Shown here piece after piece: positions 54,431 through 64,000 of a DNA stretch of 64,000 bases. Made by a program: the position numbers and the translations under genes. Origin of the DNA: Bidens hawaiensis (lineage: Eukaryota; Streptophyta; Magnoliopsida; Asterales; Asteraceae); assembly GCA_021521415.1 (NCBI GenBank), contig JAIQDT010002838.1:62001-126000 (forward strand), in the 5' to 3' direction. Within the stretch, counting starts at the first letter, position 1. Each line of letters starts with the position of its first letter. The notes beneath the pieces were generated by a model that was not told the origin of the DNA, did no database searches, and was given only the letters and a program-made list of their open reading frames with translations.

Positions 54431-55302
54431 GGCTTGTTATTAGTTTATATAGAGGTTGTTTAGATAGACTTAATAGGACCGCCTAAAACCTAGTTCCAGG
54501 TCCAACTGGTCAATTATGAAAACATTCTTTCCGGTTTATATATAAAAGTTCATTTTTGTTCAAGCTCAACCAACTCAACCACATAGGGTCCGTCCTCTTT
54601 AAGTGTAGATCTCCACATAACGGCTTTTTTGTAGGGTTGGATGCTTAGATGTAGATAATCTTTTACGGCCAAACATTGATGACGACGTTTCTCCTACATT
54701 GATGGGGACAAGTGGACAACTACTTTTTAATGATAAGATTTATTTTTCTTGAACAATGTTTTGGAATCACCCCTAATACCCGGATGAGTTTTTCTAACAC
54801 GAGATGTCAACCGTCCATATTAATTTTTAACGTTTCAGGTCTGACTCAACTAAGAACACCATCGTAGAAAAATCCCTCGAATCAGGTTTCAAACTGAAGA
54901 TCTTAAGATCTTAAATCTCAAACCTTAACAATCACTTGCATATTATTAGATACGAAGGCCAAGTGAGTATATGTCTTACTTTTAGTTTGATGATCACGAG
55001 ATTATATTACTTTCTATGATCTAATGTTGAGACCATTTAGTTCCCAAATTAAATGTTTGTATCAATGTAATTCAACTTAATTGTGAGCTACACATGAACC
55101 AGTTTGAAGATATGTCCAACATGGAGCATGGTCAATATATAAATCTTTGTCTAAACTACTTGGCAACATTAAGTTTCAAGTTTCTAAAGAAACCTTGTGG
55201 CCTTTTATCACTGGCCTTACAAACAAATTATGTTTTAATTACGAAGGGTTTTATTAGACACTATAAGCCCCATTCCATGAGGTGTTGGTTGGAGCTATAA
55301 GC
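54431..55302. other. Spacer, nothing recognised
   Basis: No conserved coding motif is visible. The 68-codon frame at 55094 has no recognisable features. Confidence 0.5.
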
Positions 55303-55606
55303 TGTTAGGATTAAACACACACACAAACAGAACATGACACGAACACAATAAACGAACACGAGGATTTAACGTGGTTTGGTATAAACTGACCTACGTCCAT
55401 GGGTGGCAACTAGGTATTTCTTTATTGAGTGAACAAAAGATTACAAATACATAACGTCAAATATATAGAGATACGACTAGGGTTTGTATCTTATTAAACA
55501 AGACAACCAAACCGGGCCGGGCTTCGGTCTGGCCACCCTACACCCTTATGCCCTTTGGACTTCAAATAATAAACCGGACCAAAAGAAAAGGCCTACGAAC
55601 CCAACA
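55303..55606 (-). repeat. 3' LTR of element E
   Basis: This 304-bp LTR is on the left because the element is on the minus strand. It is more than 90% identical by eye to 58169-58473. Confidence 0.88.
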
Positions 55607-55906
55607 ATCTCTCACTCGGAGGTCTTGAGTACTCTCGTCTGCGCTCCTGATCGTACTTCTGTAATACAAACATCTTCTAGTTGTCACCGCCTTCTCATCA
55701 ATTAACCCGAAGGCCCGTTGAAGCTCCTCGGAGCTCCAACATGTCAGTCACGGCTAAAACTGCCCCTGACCCTTTCTCTGTCTCTACCGACTCCCACTGA
55801 AACAAACTACCAGATCCTGATATACCCTGATAACAAAAACTCTCCATATTCAGCAAGTAATCCCTGGAGAGACTTTTACAGTTGGAATACTGGTTTTCTT
55901 AATCCA

Positions 55907-56503
55907 CTATCGACCTGGAACTGTAACTGAAACACGACATGTGCTCCCACTGTCACGATGTCCTCTGACTAATTTAACCTTCCTAGCTCGTTCATCCTGA
56001 ATCTTCACTTTGGCTCTGGGTTTGTTACTTGCAAAATGAACCTTCTTCTGCCCACAAGATTCTGTGAACCAGACTTTTTGTTTCACCAAAACTGAATTCA
56101 CTCCTTTCGATGACATATCGACCATATACAACGAACCCATTTTCTTGCCACGAGCAACCACTAGATTCCCTTTGACTACTTTCCACTGCCCATTCCCGAA
56201 CTTAACATCATGCCCCTGGTCATCCAACTGCCCAACTGAAATCAAACGTTTCTTCAAACTTGGAATAACCCTCACGTCTTTCAAAGTCCAAGAAGTACCT
56301 GCCGAAGTTATCAAATCAACATCTCCCATACCTGTAACCTCTAGAATATCATCGTTCGCAAGTTGAACCTTTTTAAAATACTCAACCTTAAAATTATTCA
56401 TCGTTTCACTATAGTAAGTGGCACGAAACGATGCACCAGAATCCATCACCCAAGCATCAATGTTACCCTCAACACTAAGAACTAAAAACCATCCTCTGGG
56501 CAT
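55907..56503 (-). pseudogene. Element E protease and start of pre-integrase region
   Basis: On the minus strand AWVMDSGASFRATYYSETM gives the copia protease active site DSGA. A well-kept domain follows with QLANDDILEVTGMGDVDL, SWTLKDVRVIPSLKKRLISV and GNLVVARGKKMGSLYMVD, the end of the protease and start of the GAG-pre-integrase domain. The reading then enters a basic segment and stops at 55907. The integrase zinc region and everything after it are absent, so the deletion starts close to this point. The preceding gag frame overlaps at 56475-56503. Confidence 0.82.
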
Positions 56504-57225
56504 TCTTCTGCAATGTTGACTTCTTTCTTTTCATTCTTATCATTCGGACACTGATTCCTAAAGTGTCCCTTCTCTTTGCAACCCCAACATTCAATATCTT
56601 TACGAGTCTTAGACTGACTCCTATTCCTGCTCCCACTACCTCGTTGTTTCCCCTACCTCTGCCTTCTGTGATTAATATATTACCTGCTGATTCACCTGAA
56701 CTTCTATGTCTTGAATCTTCTTCAAAAATCAAATCCCGAATCCCATCAAAAGTAATTTTTGTAGACGAACTACAAACCACAGTCACTGTTTGCGACCAAC
56801 TATCAGGCAAAGATGATAACAACAAAAGACCTTGAACTTCATCATCAAACTTAATGTCGACTGACACTAAGCGGGAGAGGTTCGAATTAAGATTATTCAT
56901 TCTGGTTGTCACTAGCTCCCGGATAAGGTAGACCTTATTTGCTGTCGAAGGCTTCTTATACATTTTGGATAGTGCCTCCATCATACCACGGGCTGTGGTT
57001 TCTTTAATGACGTTAAACGCCACATTACCGACAACGACAAAGTAATACAAGCCCTAGCTTTCTTGTCTAACTTCTTCCAATTTGCTTCTGACAACTTTTC
57101 TGGTTTTTCATCCTCAAACACTACATCCAAGTCTTTCTAACAAAGTATTGCCTCAATCTGCATCTTCCACCAACCAAACTTTTGTCCGTCAAATTCTGTA
57201 TCGAAACCTTTCCGTCTTCTGCCAT
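56475..57225 (-). pseudogene. Element E gag (frameshifted)
   Basis: Gag starts MAEDGKVSIQ at 57225 on the minus strand, the first ATG after the primer site. A frame change follows within 20 codons and the UBN2-type gag domain is read on from about 57050 (MMEALSKMYKKPSTANKVYL, LVTTRMNNLNSNLSRLVSV, LLLLSSLPDSWSQTVTVV). A CCHC knuckle CWGCKEKGHFRNQC lies near 56552-56593 in a neighbouring frame, so a second frame change precedes it. Gag would build the particle. This copy is not translatable as a whole. Confidence 0.83.
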
Positions 57226-58150
57226 AACAATGACTAAACGAAAATCTGGATAAAAACAGAGACAGACACAACAATGACACGGGCCTGAACTTAACGACTG
57301 TTCTACTGAACTCTGTTAAATAATCAACCTAGTTAAACGCAGCGGAATAACAAACTGAAAATCAGAAAACTGAAACTTTAACTAAAACGATAAAGCCTGA
57401 CAAACGCGGTTAGCAACTGGCTCTCCATTTCTTTAACGCTTCTTCTGATTATCAATTCTTCAGCAAAAAATAGAATCTTGATTCAACTGTTCTTAGCTCG
57501 TTCTTTGCAAAATACGATCGCGACCGAATTATTTCTGAGCTAAACTGCCCAATACTTTTGGCCCACATAAAATTAAACACACTAGCCTAGTGCTCTTATA
57601 TTTAAAATAGCCCAAAAAAAGAAAATAATTATTTGGTCACAAGAAAACTTGTACCCAAGCAAATATAACCCTAATGATCTCTCCAGAACCTTGGACCTCA
57701 AGAAAATAATTTTGATAAAGTGGCCCACTACCACAATTACAAACCAAAACAATTCTAAACAATTGGTCTGCTACACTCTTTCACAATCCATGAAGAAATA
57801 TTATTCAGTCAACAGAATCTAACCCTTGGTCAAAACTTAATATCACTTTAGCAATTAAAATCAACAAATTACAATTACAAATGGCGGCTATACTTCTAGC
57901 GGTAGCGCTATCGAAGGTACACGGTGGTTATGCGGAGGTCAACTTCTTTCGAACGAAACCCAAACACTCCAATCTTTGACGACGATCGACCGCGACAGCC
58001 CGCTGCTGTGGCAGCGAGAATTGGACGTCAACAACGGCGCAGATAACCAATCGACAGCTAGCGATCACGCGGCGGGACCCTAGCTCCAATCTCTGGTGCA
58101 ACGGCGACGATTGAAACTGGTTCAAACGTGTTCTCATGTGATCCAAAACC

Positions 58151-58166
58151 TAAGCTCTTGATACCA
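58151..58166 (-). other. Primer-binding site of element E
   Basis: The complement reads TGGTATCAAGAGC, close to the tRNA-Met-type site, just inside the 5' (right-hand) LTR. Confidence 0.8.
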
Positions 58167-58168
58167 CT

Positions 58169-58473
58169 TGTTATGATTAAACACACACACGAACCGAACA
58201 CGACACGAACACAATAAACGAACACGAGGATTTAACGTGGTTCGGTCTAAAATGACCTACGTCCACGGGTGGTAACTAGGTATTTCTTTTATTGAGTGAC
58301 AAAAGATTACAAATACATAATGTCAAAAATATATAGAGATACGACTAGGGTTTGTATCTTATTAAACAAGACAACCCAACCGGGTTGGGCTTCGGTCTGG
58401 CCACCCTACACCCATCTGCCCTTTGGACTTCAAATAATAAACCGGGCCAAAAAAAAGGCCTATGAACCCAACA
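58169..58473 (-). repeat. 5' LTR of element E
   Basis: 305-bp LTR; on the minus strand it starts TGTTGGGTTCATAGG and ends TCATAACA. Confidence 0.88.
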
Positions 58474-58604
58474 GGAGCTTCTTTACACTTGTTATAAACA
58501 TTTCCATATCTAAGTGTGATACATCATCATCGTTGCGACATTCATGGGTTTCACATTCAATTTAGTATGATATGACAATACCTCTAGTCAAGTAAGAAGT
58601 AGGA

Positions 58605-60844
58605 TATTCGCTAAAGATCAGTCTACCTTTAGTATGAAATTTCCATAAACATTCTTCTTTTATCAGTCTTATTCCAAAGGTCCAGAGCCCAATCTTCGCG
58701 AAAGATTATCGCCCTATTAGACTCATTGGGGTTCAATATAAGATTGTGGCAAAAGTGTTAACAAATAGGCTATCGAAAGTGATGGACTCAATTATAAGTG
58801 GTGAACAATCCGCTTTTATCAAAGGTAGACAGATCTTATGAACGACATTGTTGGTTGGGCGAAAAAAAAAGAAAAAGAGAATGTTATCTTTAAGGTAGAC
58901 TTAGAAAAGGCATATGACTCTGTTTCTTGGGCTTACCTAGAGTCTACAATAGGTTTTCTTGGTTTCAGTGAAAAATGGATTAAGTGGATTCGTGGTTGCC
59001 TTACGTCATCTCGAATCTCTATTTTGGTTAATGGTAGTCCTTCCGCTGAGTTCGTTATGGAAAGGGGTTTGAGACAGGGAGACCCGTTATCTCCTTTTTT
59101 TATTCAACTTGGTTATGGAGGGCTTGCATGTGGCGGTGGAAGATTTGGTTTATTCTGGGATGTACTCGGGCATTCGGATTAGAAACAAGGACAAACCCAT
59201 TTCCACTTGTTTTATGCCAATGATGCTATATTTATGGGGGAATGGTCCAGGTTGAATTTTCAGACGTTGCTAAACCTTCTTAAGAGTTTCTACCTCGTTT
59301 CTAGCCTTAAGGTAAATCTGTCCAAATCTTCCATTTTTGGCTTTCAGGTTGATAGAATGGAGACTGAGTACTGGGCTTCTATTTCGGGTTGTAGTGTTGG
59401 TACATGTCCATTCTTTTATTTAGGTTTCCCGGTGGGTTTCAACATGAATAGAACTTCTGATTGGAGTCCAATTATTAATAGGTTTCGTGATCGTCTTTCT
59501 AAATGGAAAGCAGGTGTGCTTTCGGTTGGGGCACGTTCCTTGCTTTCTAATGTTGTCCTCGGGTCTTTGGGTACTTATTATATGTCCCTTTTCCTAGCGC
59601 CTACTGTTGTATTGAAGACCTTGGAACATATTCTTTTGGGGTTTTAAGGAGGATGAAAGAAAAATCCATTGGGTAGCGTGGAAAAAGGTGACGACGTCTA
59701 AGCTTAACGGAGGGTTAGGTATTGGTTCTCTTGAGGTGTTTAACAAGGCTCTTACCCTTAAATGGTGTTGGAGGTTTGCAAATGAAAGGCACATTCTTTG
59801 GGTGAGAGTTATTGAGGCGATCTATGGTGAAGGTGCATAAATTTTAATTGTGAAAGAGATCTGGGATCTTCAACTTGGGGTATAATTGTGAAACCAAGGC
59901 ATACAACAGCCGTGGAGTTATCCCTTCTTCGGCTCTTACAAAGATTCTTGGAAACGGTGTATATACTCGTTTTTGGTTTGACATTTGGTTGGGGGACGAG
60001 CCACTAAAAAATATTTTTCCAAGACTGTTTGCTTTGGAAAATAATAAATCATGCTTGGTGGCGCAAAGGTTGGGTTCGGAAGGGTGACGTTGGCGAAGGC
60101 TTTTGAGAGGTGGAGTCGAATTGACTTCCTTTGATGAACTGGTACATTCTATTTCAGAGGTGCACCTTGGGGATAGTATGGATCGTTGGCAATGGGTTTG
60201 AATGGGCTGGTAGGGTTCTTAGTTAAATATATGAGATTGTTGATGGCAACTAGTGTTTCTCCAACTATTTGGTATAAACACATTCTGAGAAAGATCAAGA
60301 TTTGTGCTTGGAGGATTTTGATGGATCGTCACCCCACCCGATGTAATTTGGTGACAGAAATATATATATTCCCTCTGTTCTTTGTCCGTTTTGTAACCTT
60401 TGGTCGGAGTCGGCTAGTCTTATTTTTGGTGTTTGTCCTTCTATCTCTCAGATTTGGAGCAAAATGCCTCTTGGTTGGATACTCGGTTTCCGGTGGATCG
60501 ATCTCCTTCTCCCCTCATGAATTGGCTTAGTTCGAGTCACTTAGTGGAAAAGAAGAAAGAGTTAGTGGGTTCGATTATCTTTATCACTTGGTGGAATATC
60601 TGGAGGCTGAGAAACGACATCATCTTCAAATTAAAAGGAAGTAAGGAGCGTTTTTTTGATGACATCGTTCAATTATCTTTTTTTTTTGTATAATGGTCGA
60701 TCTAGTAAATGTCATGTTTCTTGGACAGATTGGTTGTTAAACCCTCTGGTGTATGTGTAATGCGTTCCTTGTTTCCCCCATCTAGTTTCTTGCTAGTCGT
60801 GGTTTTGTTTTTTTATATACATTTTTGACGCCTTTCAAAAAAAA
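58605..60844 (+). mobile_element. 5'-truncated LINE with poly(A) tail and 15-bp TSD
   Basis: It ends in an A run (60837-60844) and is flanked by a perfect 15-bp repeat AAGTAAGAAGTAGGA (58590-58604, 60845-60859). These are hallmarks of target-primed LINE insertion with 5' truncation. The body holds the end of a LINE pol: RT then a C-terminal zinc-binding region. Frameshifts show it is dead. It inserted in the spacer to the right of element E. Confidence 0.92.
58650..60690 (+). pseudogene. LINE reverse transcriptase and zinc-binding C-terminus (broken)
   Basis: RT begins with a FISLIPK block and DYRPIRLIG, then EQSAFIKGRQIL (58805-58840), FKVDLEKAYDSVSW (58889), GLRQGDPLSP (about 59069), and the palm motif FYANDAIFM at 59210, where the second-last catalytic residue of the usual YADD is Asn. 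LGFPVGFNM and LSKWKAGVLSVGARSLLSNV follow (about 59420-59560), then KVTTSKLNGGLGIGSLEVFN-type thumb sequence after a stop at 59645. The zf-RVT-like region appears at about 60240-60360 (WYKHILRKIKICAWRI). At least four frame changes are visible. No endonuclease part is present because of the 5' truncation. Confidence 0.87.
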
Positions 60845-60990
60845 AAGTAAGAAGTAGGAATAAAGGATAAATCTCTTCATGTTAACAAGATTTCGACAAC
60901 AACCACTAATGTTACAAACACTTCCCTTCTCATAGCGTGATGCCAAATAAAACCATATTAATCATCTCGTAATCTTTTGTGGATGTTTCC

Positions 60991-61131
60991 ACCATCAACA
61001 GTTACAACACAAAGTTATTCAAGAATCATGTTTGTTTTATCTAGGATTGTGCTGAGTTTGTCAACCATAGCAAAGAGACCCTTATACGCACGACAAAGTC
61101 CATCAACCCCATGATATCCAACATATGAACA
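60991..61131 (-). other. Coding-like minus-strand fragment of unknown origin
   Basis: The minus strand reads SYVGYHGVDGLCRAYKGLF followed by AMVDKLSTILDKTNMILE and a stop (about 61131 to 61006), an ordinary amino-acid mix with no low-complexity bias, unlike other spacer frames. It is cut at about 61132, where a dispersed repeat begins (ggcggagccac). I do not recognise the protein; it could be a host exon relic or chance. Confidence 0.25.
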
Positions 61132-61800
61132 TGGACACTGGCGGAGCCACATTGTGGCCACCGGGTTCGGTCGAACCCGCTCTTTTTTCGGTTTTATGTA
61201 TAACCGATAGTATCGAATTAACGAGCGAACTCATTCTTTTTCGACGAGTGAACCCAATGTCATTTTAAAAAGGAAATTCGAATCCGTTAATTATGAAACT
61301 TATTTTTAGTTAAAAAAACTTTTAATAATGAATAGTTTTGTTTATAAAACGTCAAAACTTTTAAAATTGCTAACTAACATTATAAATGTGCTAACAATAA
61401 TAATCCATATATAGATTATAAAAAGGTCCAAAATATTCATTGAACTACCCATCAAACCCAACCAAATTAACATTCTTAAATATAATTACCTTAGAGAAAA
61501 TTAAATAAAAAACAAAAACAACAGTCACCGCCTCAGCAACAAATAAATTATGTATCTATCAACCAAATGACCATCGCCTCATTGCCTCAAAGCTTCAACC
61601 ATCAAGTTACCTGCCGAACTTCAACTAGACGACAACAACGACATGCCGATTTTTTCTTTGATTGTTTCCGGCCTTCAAGGCCTCATCGATCCTGACCTCA
61701 CAACAAATCTTTCTTTGATTTTGCATTATCAGATGGGTGGCAAGTATATGTGATGCTTGCACTTGTCATACTGACAATGAGTTCTTTTTTAAAGTTGTGA
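61132..61800. repeat. Dispersed-repeat-like segment starting ggcggagccac
   Basis: The start resembles a common plant dispersed repeat (tggcggagcca followed by gaaccc words). The remainder is A/T-rich. No ORF and no resolved ends. Confidence 0.35.
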
Positions 61801-62043
61801 CTGTAAGGCCTCAAGCCCGGGTACCCTATATTGTCGTTGGATTTACTTATAAACACAGTTCTAAATTCATGGTGAATTAAAACTTTTTGCAGAATTTAAA
61901 AACATCAACCATTCATTACAAAACACTCAAATCTTGTTTTTATACATAACATAAAACATCATAAATGCAACATCATAACAATCCCTCTTCCGAGGCCAAC
62001 CTCTTTAGTTTATACCATGTGTCTTCATCAAGCTAGCTGCTTT
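61801..62043. other. Spacer left of element F
   Basis: No gene recognised. A 19-codon frame on the minus strand (about 61985-62040) looks mildly protein-like but is bounded by stops. Confidence 0.4.
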
Positions 62044-63046
62044 TGTAACACCCCGACCAAAGGCGGATTATACATCGGGGCGCCACATATTGTTTCATTA
62101 CTCGTGACACTATTGGTGTCAATATTTATTAATACACATTTTATCGCGCACGCGCAGCGGGGAAAATAAAGAACATAAATTAAACATAAATCAATATATT
62201 ATAAATTATAACATTCAAACAACATTAACTTATCTTGATACATTTTAATTCTAGGTCCAAAAGTAAAAACGTCCTACGTGTCCACAAGCTCCAAAACAGC
62301 TACTGCAAACCTGAACATGTGTTAAAATAAACGTCAAACACTTGCGTGTTGGTGAGAAATCAAGTTTAATAGATAATCATAGATAATCACAGTAAATCTG
62401 CGCGCAACACGTGTATGTCTAGAGTTTAACAAGGGTGTAATCAGATTGTGATCAAGCCTAAGATAGTTCATAGATCATAGTTCAATCCATGCTCCCAATT
62501 GAGCATAAAAACGAGAAAACATCTGTGCAAGTGTAAACAAAGAAAACCGTAAACGATAGGTCTCCCGTGTTCAACTAATGGTACCAACGGAACTGCGGAA
62601 TAGGCCGAACAAAGCGGTTAATGATACACACATACAAATAAACAGCCAAGTAAACGTCCTCAACACATGGGATACTGCGCGACTAAAGTTCATAAACAAG
62701 TTTAAGACTCAAGTTTTGTATGAACACATGAACATCCCAAAGCATTTAAAATAAAAAGGGATTAGATACGAGATAACTCACATGATAAACGATGCGGTGA
62801 TAGATAAAGCAAGAACCAACTTTAAACAAGCACAAGTTAACCTATAAATAAGATTATTGTTTTAATGATTTGTTTTAAGTCTTGATTATAAGTTAGCATA
62901 ATTAATAAGTAAATTATAATATATATTACCGGAAAAGCAGGAAGAACAAGGAGGAAGACGGAGGCAGAGAGGAAGACGGCAGAGAGAGCAAGGAGCAAGA
63001 GAACAGGAGAGATTAAGTGTTTTGTGTGTGATGTGTTATGAAATAT

Positions 63047-63058
63047 TATTATTTATAG
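63047..63058 (-). promoter_or_regulatory. TATA box of LTR F
   Basis: CTATAAATAATA on the minus strand, about 900 bp from the LTR start, the expected end of U3 for this LTR size. Confidence 0.5.
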
Positions 63059-63463
63059 AGAAACCCTAGGAGACATAATCCCTAGAAAAGGGGAAAAGAT
63101 CTCAAAAAGCAAAAGATATCAAAAAGCATAAGAATCCAAAAGCAAAAGATATCAAAAGATATGGCAGCTGCAGGGGGCAAGATAAAGCTGACAGGGAACA
63201 GTAACAGGCATGGGCGGTTCAGATAAAGGTACTGGTCAAGCATGGCAAAAGCAGATCTCAAAAGATAATGTCAGTCACTTTTTCTACCAACCAATGGGGG
63301 TTGGTACGCATGCTGCGCCGAAAGTAACTATTCAGACATTAGATAGGTTAGGTCAACAGCACAGAAGATAAGACAACACAAAAGCAAACGGCTAGATTTA
63401 AACAGAAGATACAAGGGTTAAGCGCGGGAAGGCTGAGTGCGCGAGCGCGAAGGCTGGCACAAC

Positions 63464-63610
63464 AATCCTTAGCGCACTGCGGGAAGAATCACAAATCCTT
63501 AGCGTGCTGCGTGAAGAACAAGAATTCTAAGCGCATCGCGGGAAGAACATACATTCTTAGCGCATTGCGGGAAGAACATGCATTCTTAGCGCATTGCGAG
63601 AAGAGTTCTC
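63464..63610 (-). repeat. Five 30-bp tandem repeats in U3 of LTR F
   Basis: The units follow the pattern ATTCTTAGCGCATTGCGGGA plus about ten bases, five copies with gradual divergence. They lie about 410-560 bp upstream of the TATA box on the minus strand. An enhancer-like role is inference. Confidence 0.75.
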
Positions 63611-63955
63611 TTCACGCATCGCAGGAACAAGATGTCTTCACGCAGGCTTCCATGTAAGGAGTCTGGCGCGTGGAGCTGCAGACATCCTTAGGCGGGAAGA
63701 ACCAAAGGACAAGCAAAGAGAAGAGGGAAACAAAGCGTAAGGGTGGGACGGCGACAAGAGGGAAAAGAAGGCGGAAAGAGAGAAGGAAGAGGGACGGGAC
63801 GGCGGAAAGAAAGAGAGAGAGAGGCGGGAAGGAAAATATATATTATTATTATTAAAAGTAAAATATAAGTATAAATAAATATTAAATCATAAAAGAAAGA
63901 GATCGGGTCAGAGAAACGGGTACCTGGGTCGGGTCGGATCGGGGCAGATGTCACA

Positions 63956-64000
63956 GTCTCCCCTACTTTAAGAAATTTCGTCCCGAAATTTATCTCGAAG
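63956..64000 (-). mobile_element. Polypurine tract and internal end of element F, cut by the window
   Basis: The minus strand reads AAATTTCGGGACGAAATTTC then AGTAGGGGAGAC before the LTR. This is the end of a plant Ty3 chromovirus pol region, comparable to gaggacgagatttatttcaa and the purine tract in A and B. The rest of F lies beyond 64000. Confidence 0.75.

Larger units (their letters stand above)
55303..58473 (-). mobile_element. Element E: internally deleted Ty1/copia retrotransposon
   Basis: Direct repeats 55303-55606 and 58169-58473 (TGTTAGGATTAAACAC ... CCCAACA) are its LTRs. A tRNA-Met-type primer site lies left of the right LTR, so the element reads right to left. The internal region (2.56 kb) encodes gag and protease but no integrase, RT or RNase H. 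Flanking bases taagc and ggagc match at 3 of 5 positions, so the TSD is doubtful. It is a nonautonomous deletion derivative. Confidence 0.85.
62044..63955 (-). repeat. 3' LTR of element F (Ty3/gypsy, minus strand)
   Basis: This is a 1912-bp TG...CA block starting TGTAACACCCCGACC and ending ATGTCACA. On the minus strand it begins TGTGACATCTGCC right after a purine-rich tract, so it is the 3' LTR. The minus-strand TATA box CTATAAATAATA lies at about 63047-63058 and five 30-bp repeats lie in U3. The TSD on the left would be GCTTT (62039-62043); the other side is outside the window. Confidence 0.78.

Noticed and set aside
61985..62043. Short minus-strand frame resembling a protein C-terminus (19 codons)
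   Set aside because: Bounded by stops on both sides and too short to support an exon call; a splice-acceptor-like AG upstream is not enough.

Overview
The window is plant intergenic DNA made almost entirely of transposable elements. I see no intact host gene, tRNA or rRNA gene. Plant origin is supported by tRNA-Met-type primer sites, Ty3/gypsy elements with a C-terminal chromodomain-like segment, SIRE/Maximus-type Ty1/copia elements with an extra ORF after pol, and hAT, Mutator-like and LINE remnants. The extra ORF and the repeat style resemble what I remember from Asteraceae (lettuce, sunflower, daisy allies). That family assignment is from memory, not a search.

Layout. 1-1838 is the decayed internal region of a minus-strand Athila/Tat-type element, interrupted by a 699-bp hAT element (679-1377). 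Its LTR (about 1841-45705) was hit by a stack of four nested LTR retrotransposons, each with matching 5-bp target-site duplications (TSDs): A (Ty3, 2190-44947, TSD CTAAC), B (Ty3, 5741-38903, TSD ACTTT, inside A gag), C (SIRE-like copia, 14139-37532, TSD ACGTG, inside the 3' LTR of B) and D (SIRE-like copia, 16482-27437, TSD AGAAG, inside C gag). By-eye LTR divergence falls with depth: about 6% for A, 3% for B and 1.2% for C and D.

C and D belong to one family and are the most interesting objects here. Both carry LTR, leader, gag, pol, a noncoding spacer of about 2.1 kb and a large extra ORF (952 codons, open in D). Pol lies in the -1 frame relative to gag. In both copies a phase-0 GAG|GT donor in gag and a CAG|GAA acceptor at the pol start would remove 1169 or 1181 nt and join gag to pol in frame. 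The extra ORF is preceded by a conserved CTAAC branch-point match and CAG acceptor. The LTRs, leaders and spacers are filled with about 80 copies of an 8-mer (GCGAAGTT, GCGAACTT and their complements), many forming hairpins.

45706-55302 holds smaller elements: an element bounded by (TA)n tracts, a long inverted-repeat element containing a second hAT, an 865-bp tandem duplication, a Mutator-like element with a perfect 9-bp TSD, an A/T-rich palindrome and simple repeats. 55303-58473 is an internally deleted minus-strand copia element (E). 58605-60844 is a 5'-truncated LINE with a 15-bp TSD. 62044-64000 is the 3' LTR and start of the internal region of another minus-strand Ty3 element (F) running off the window.

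No element here looks autonomous. A and B are full of stops. C has stops, frameshifts and a foreign insert in RT. D lacks part of INT and RT and has a substituted integrase glutamate, although its extra ORF and LTRs are in good order.
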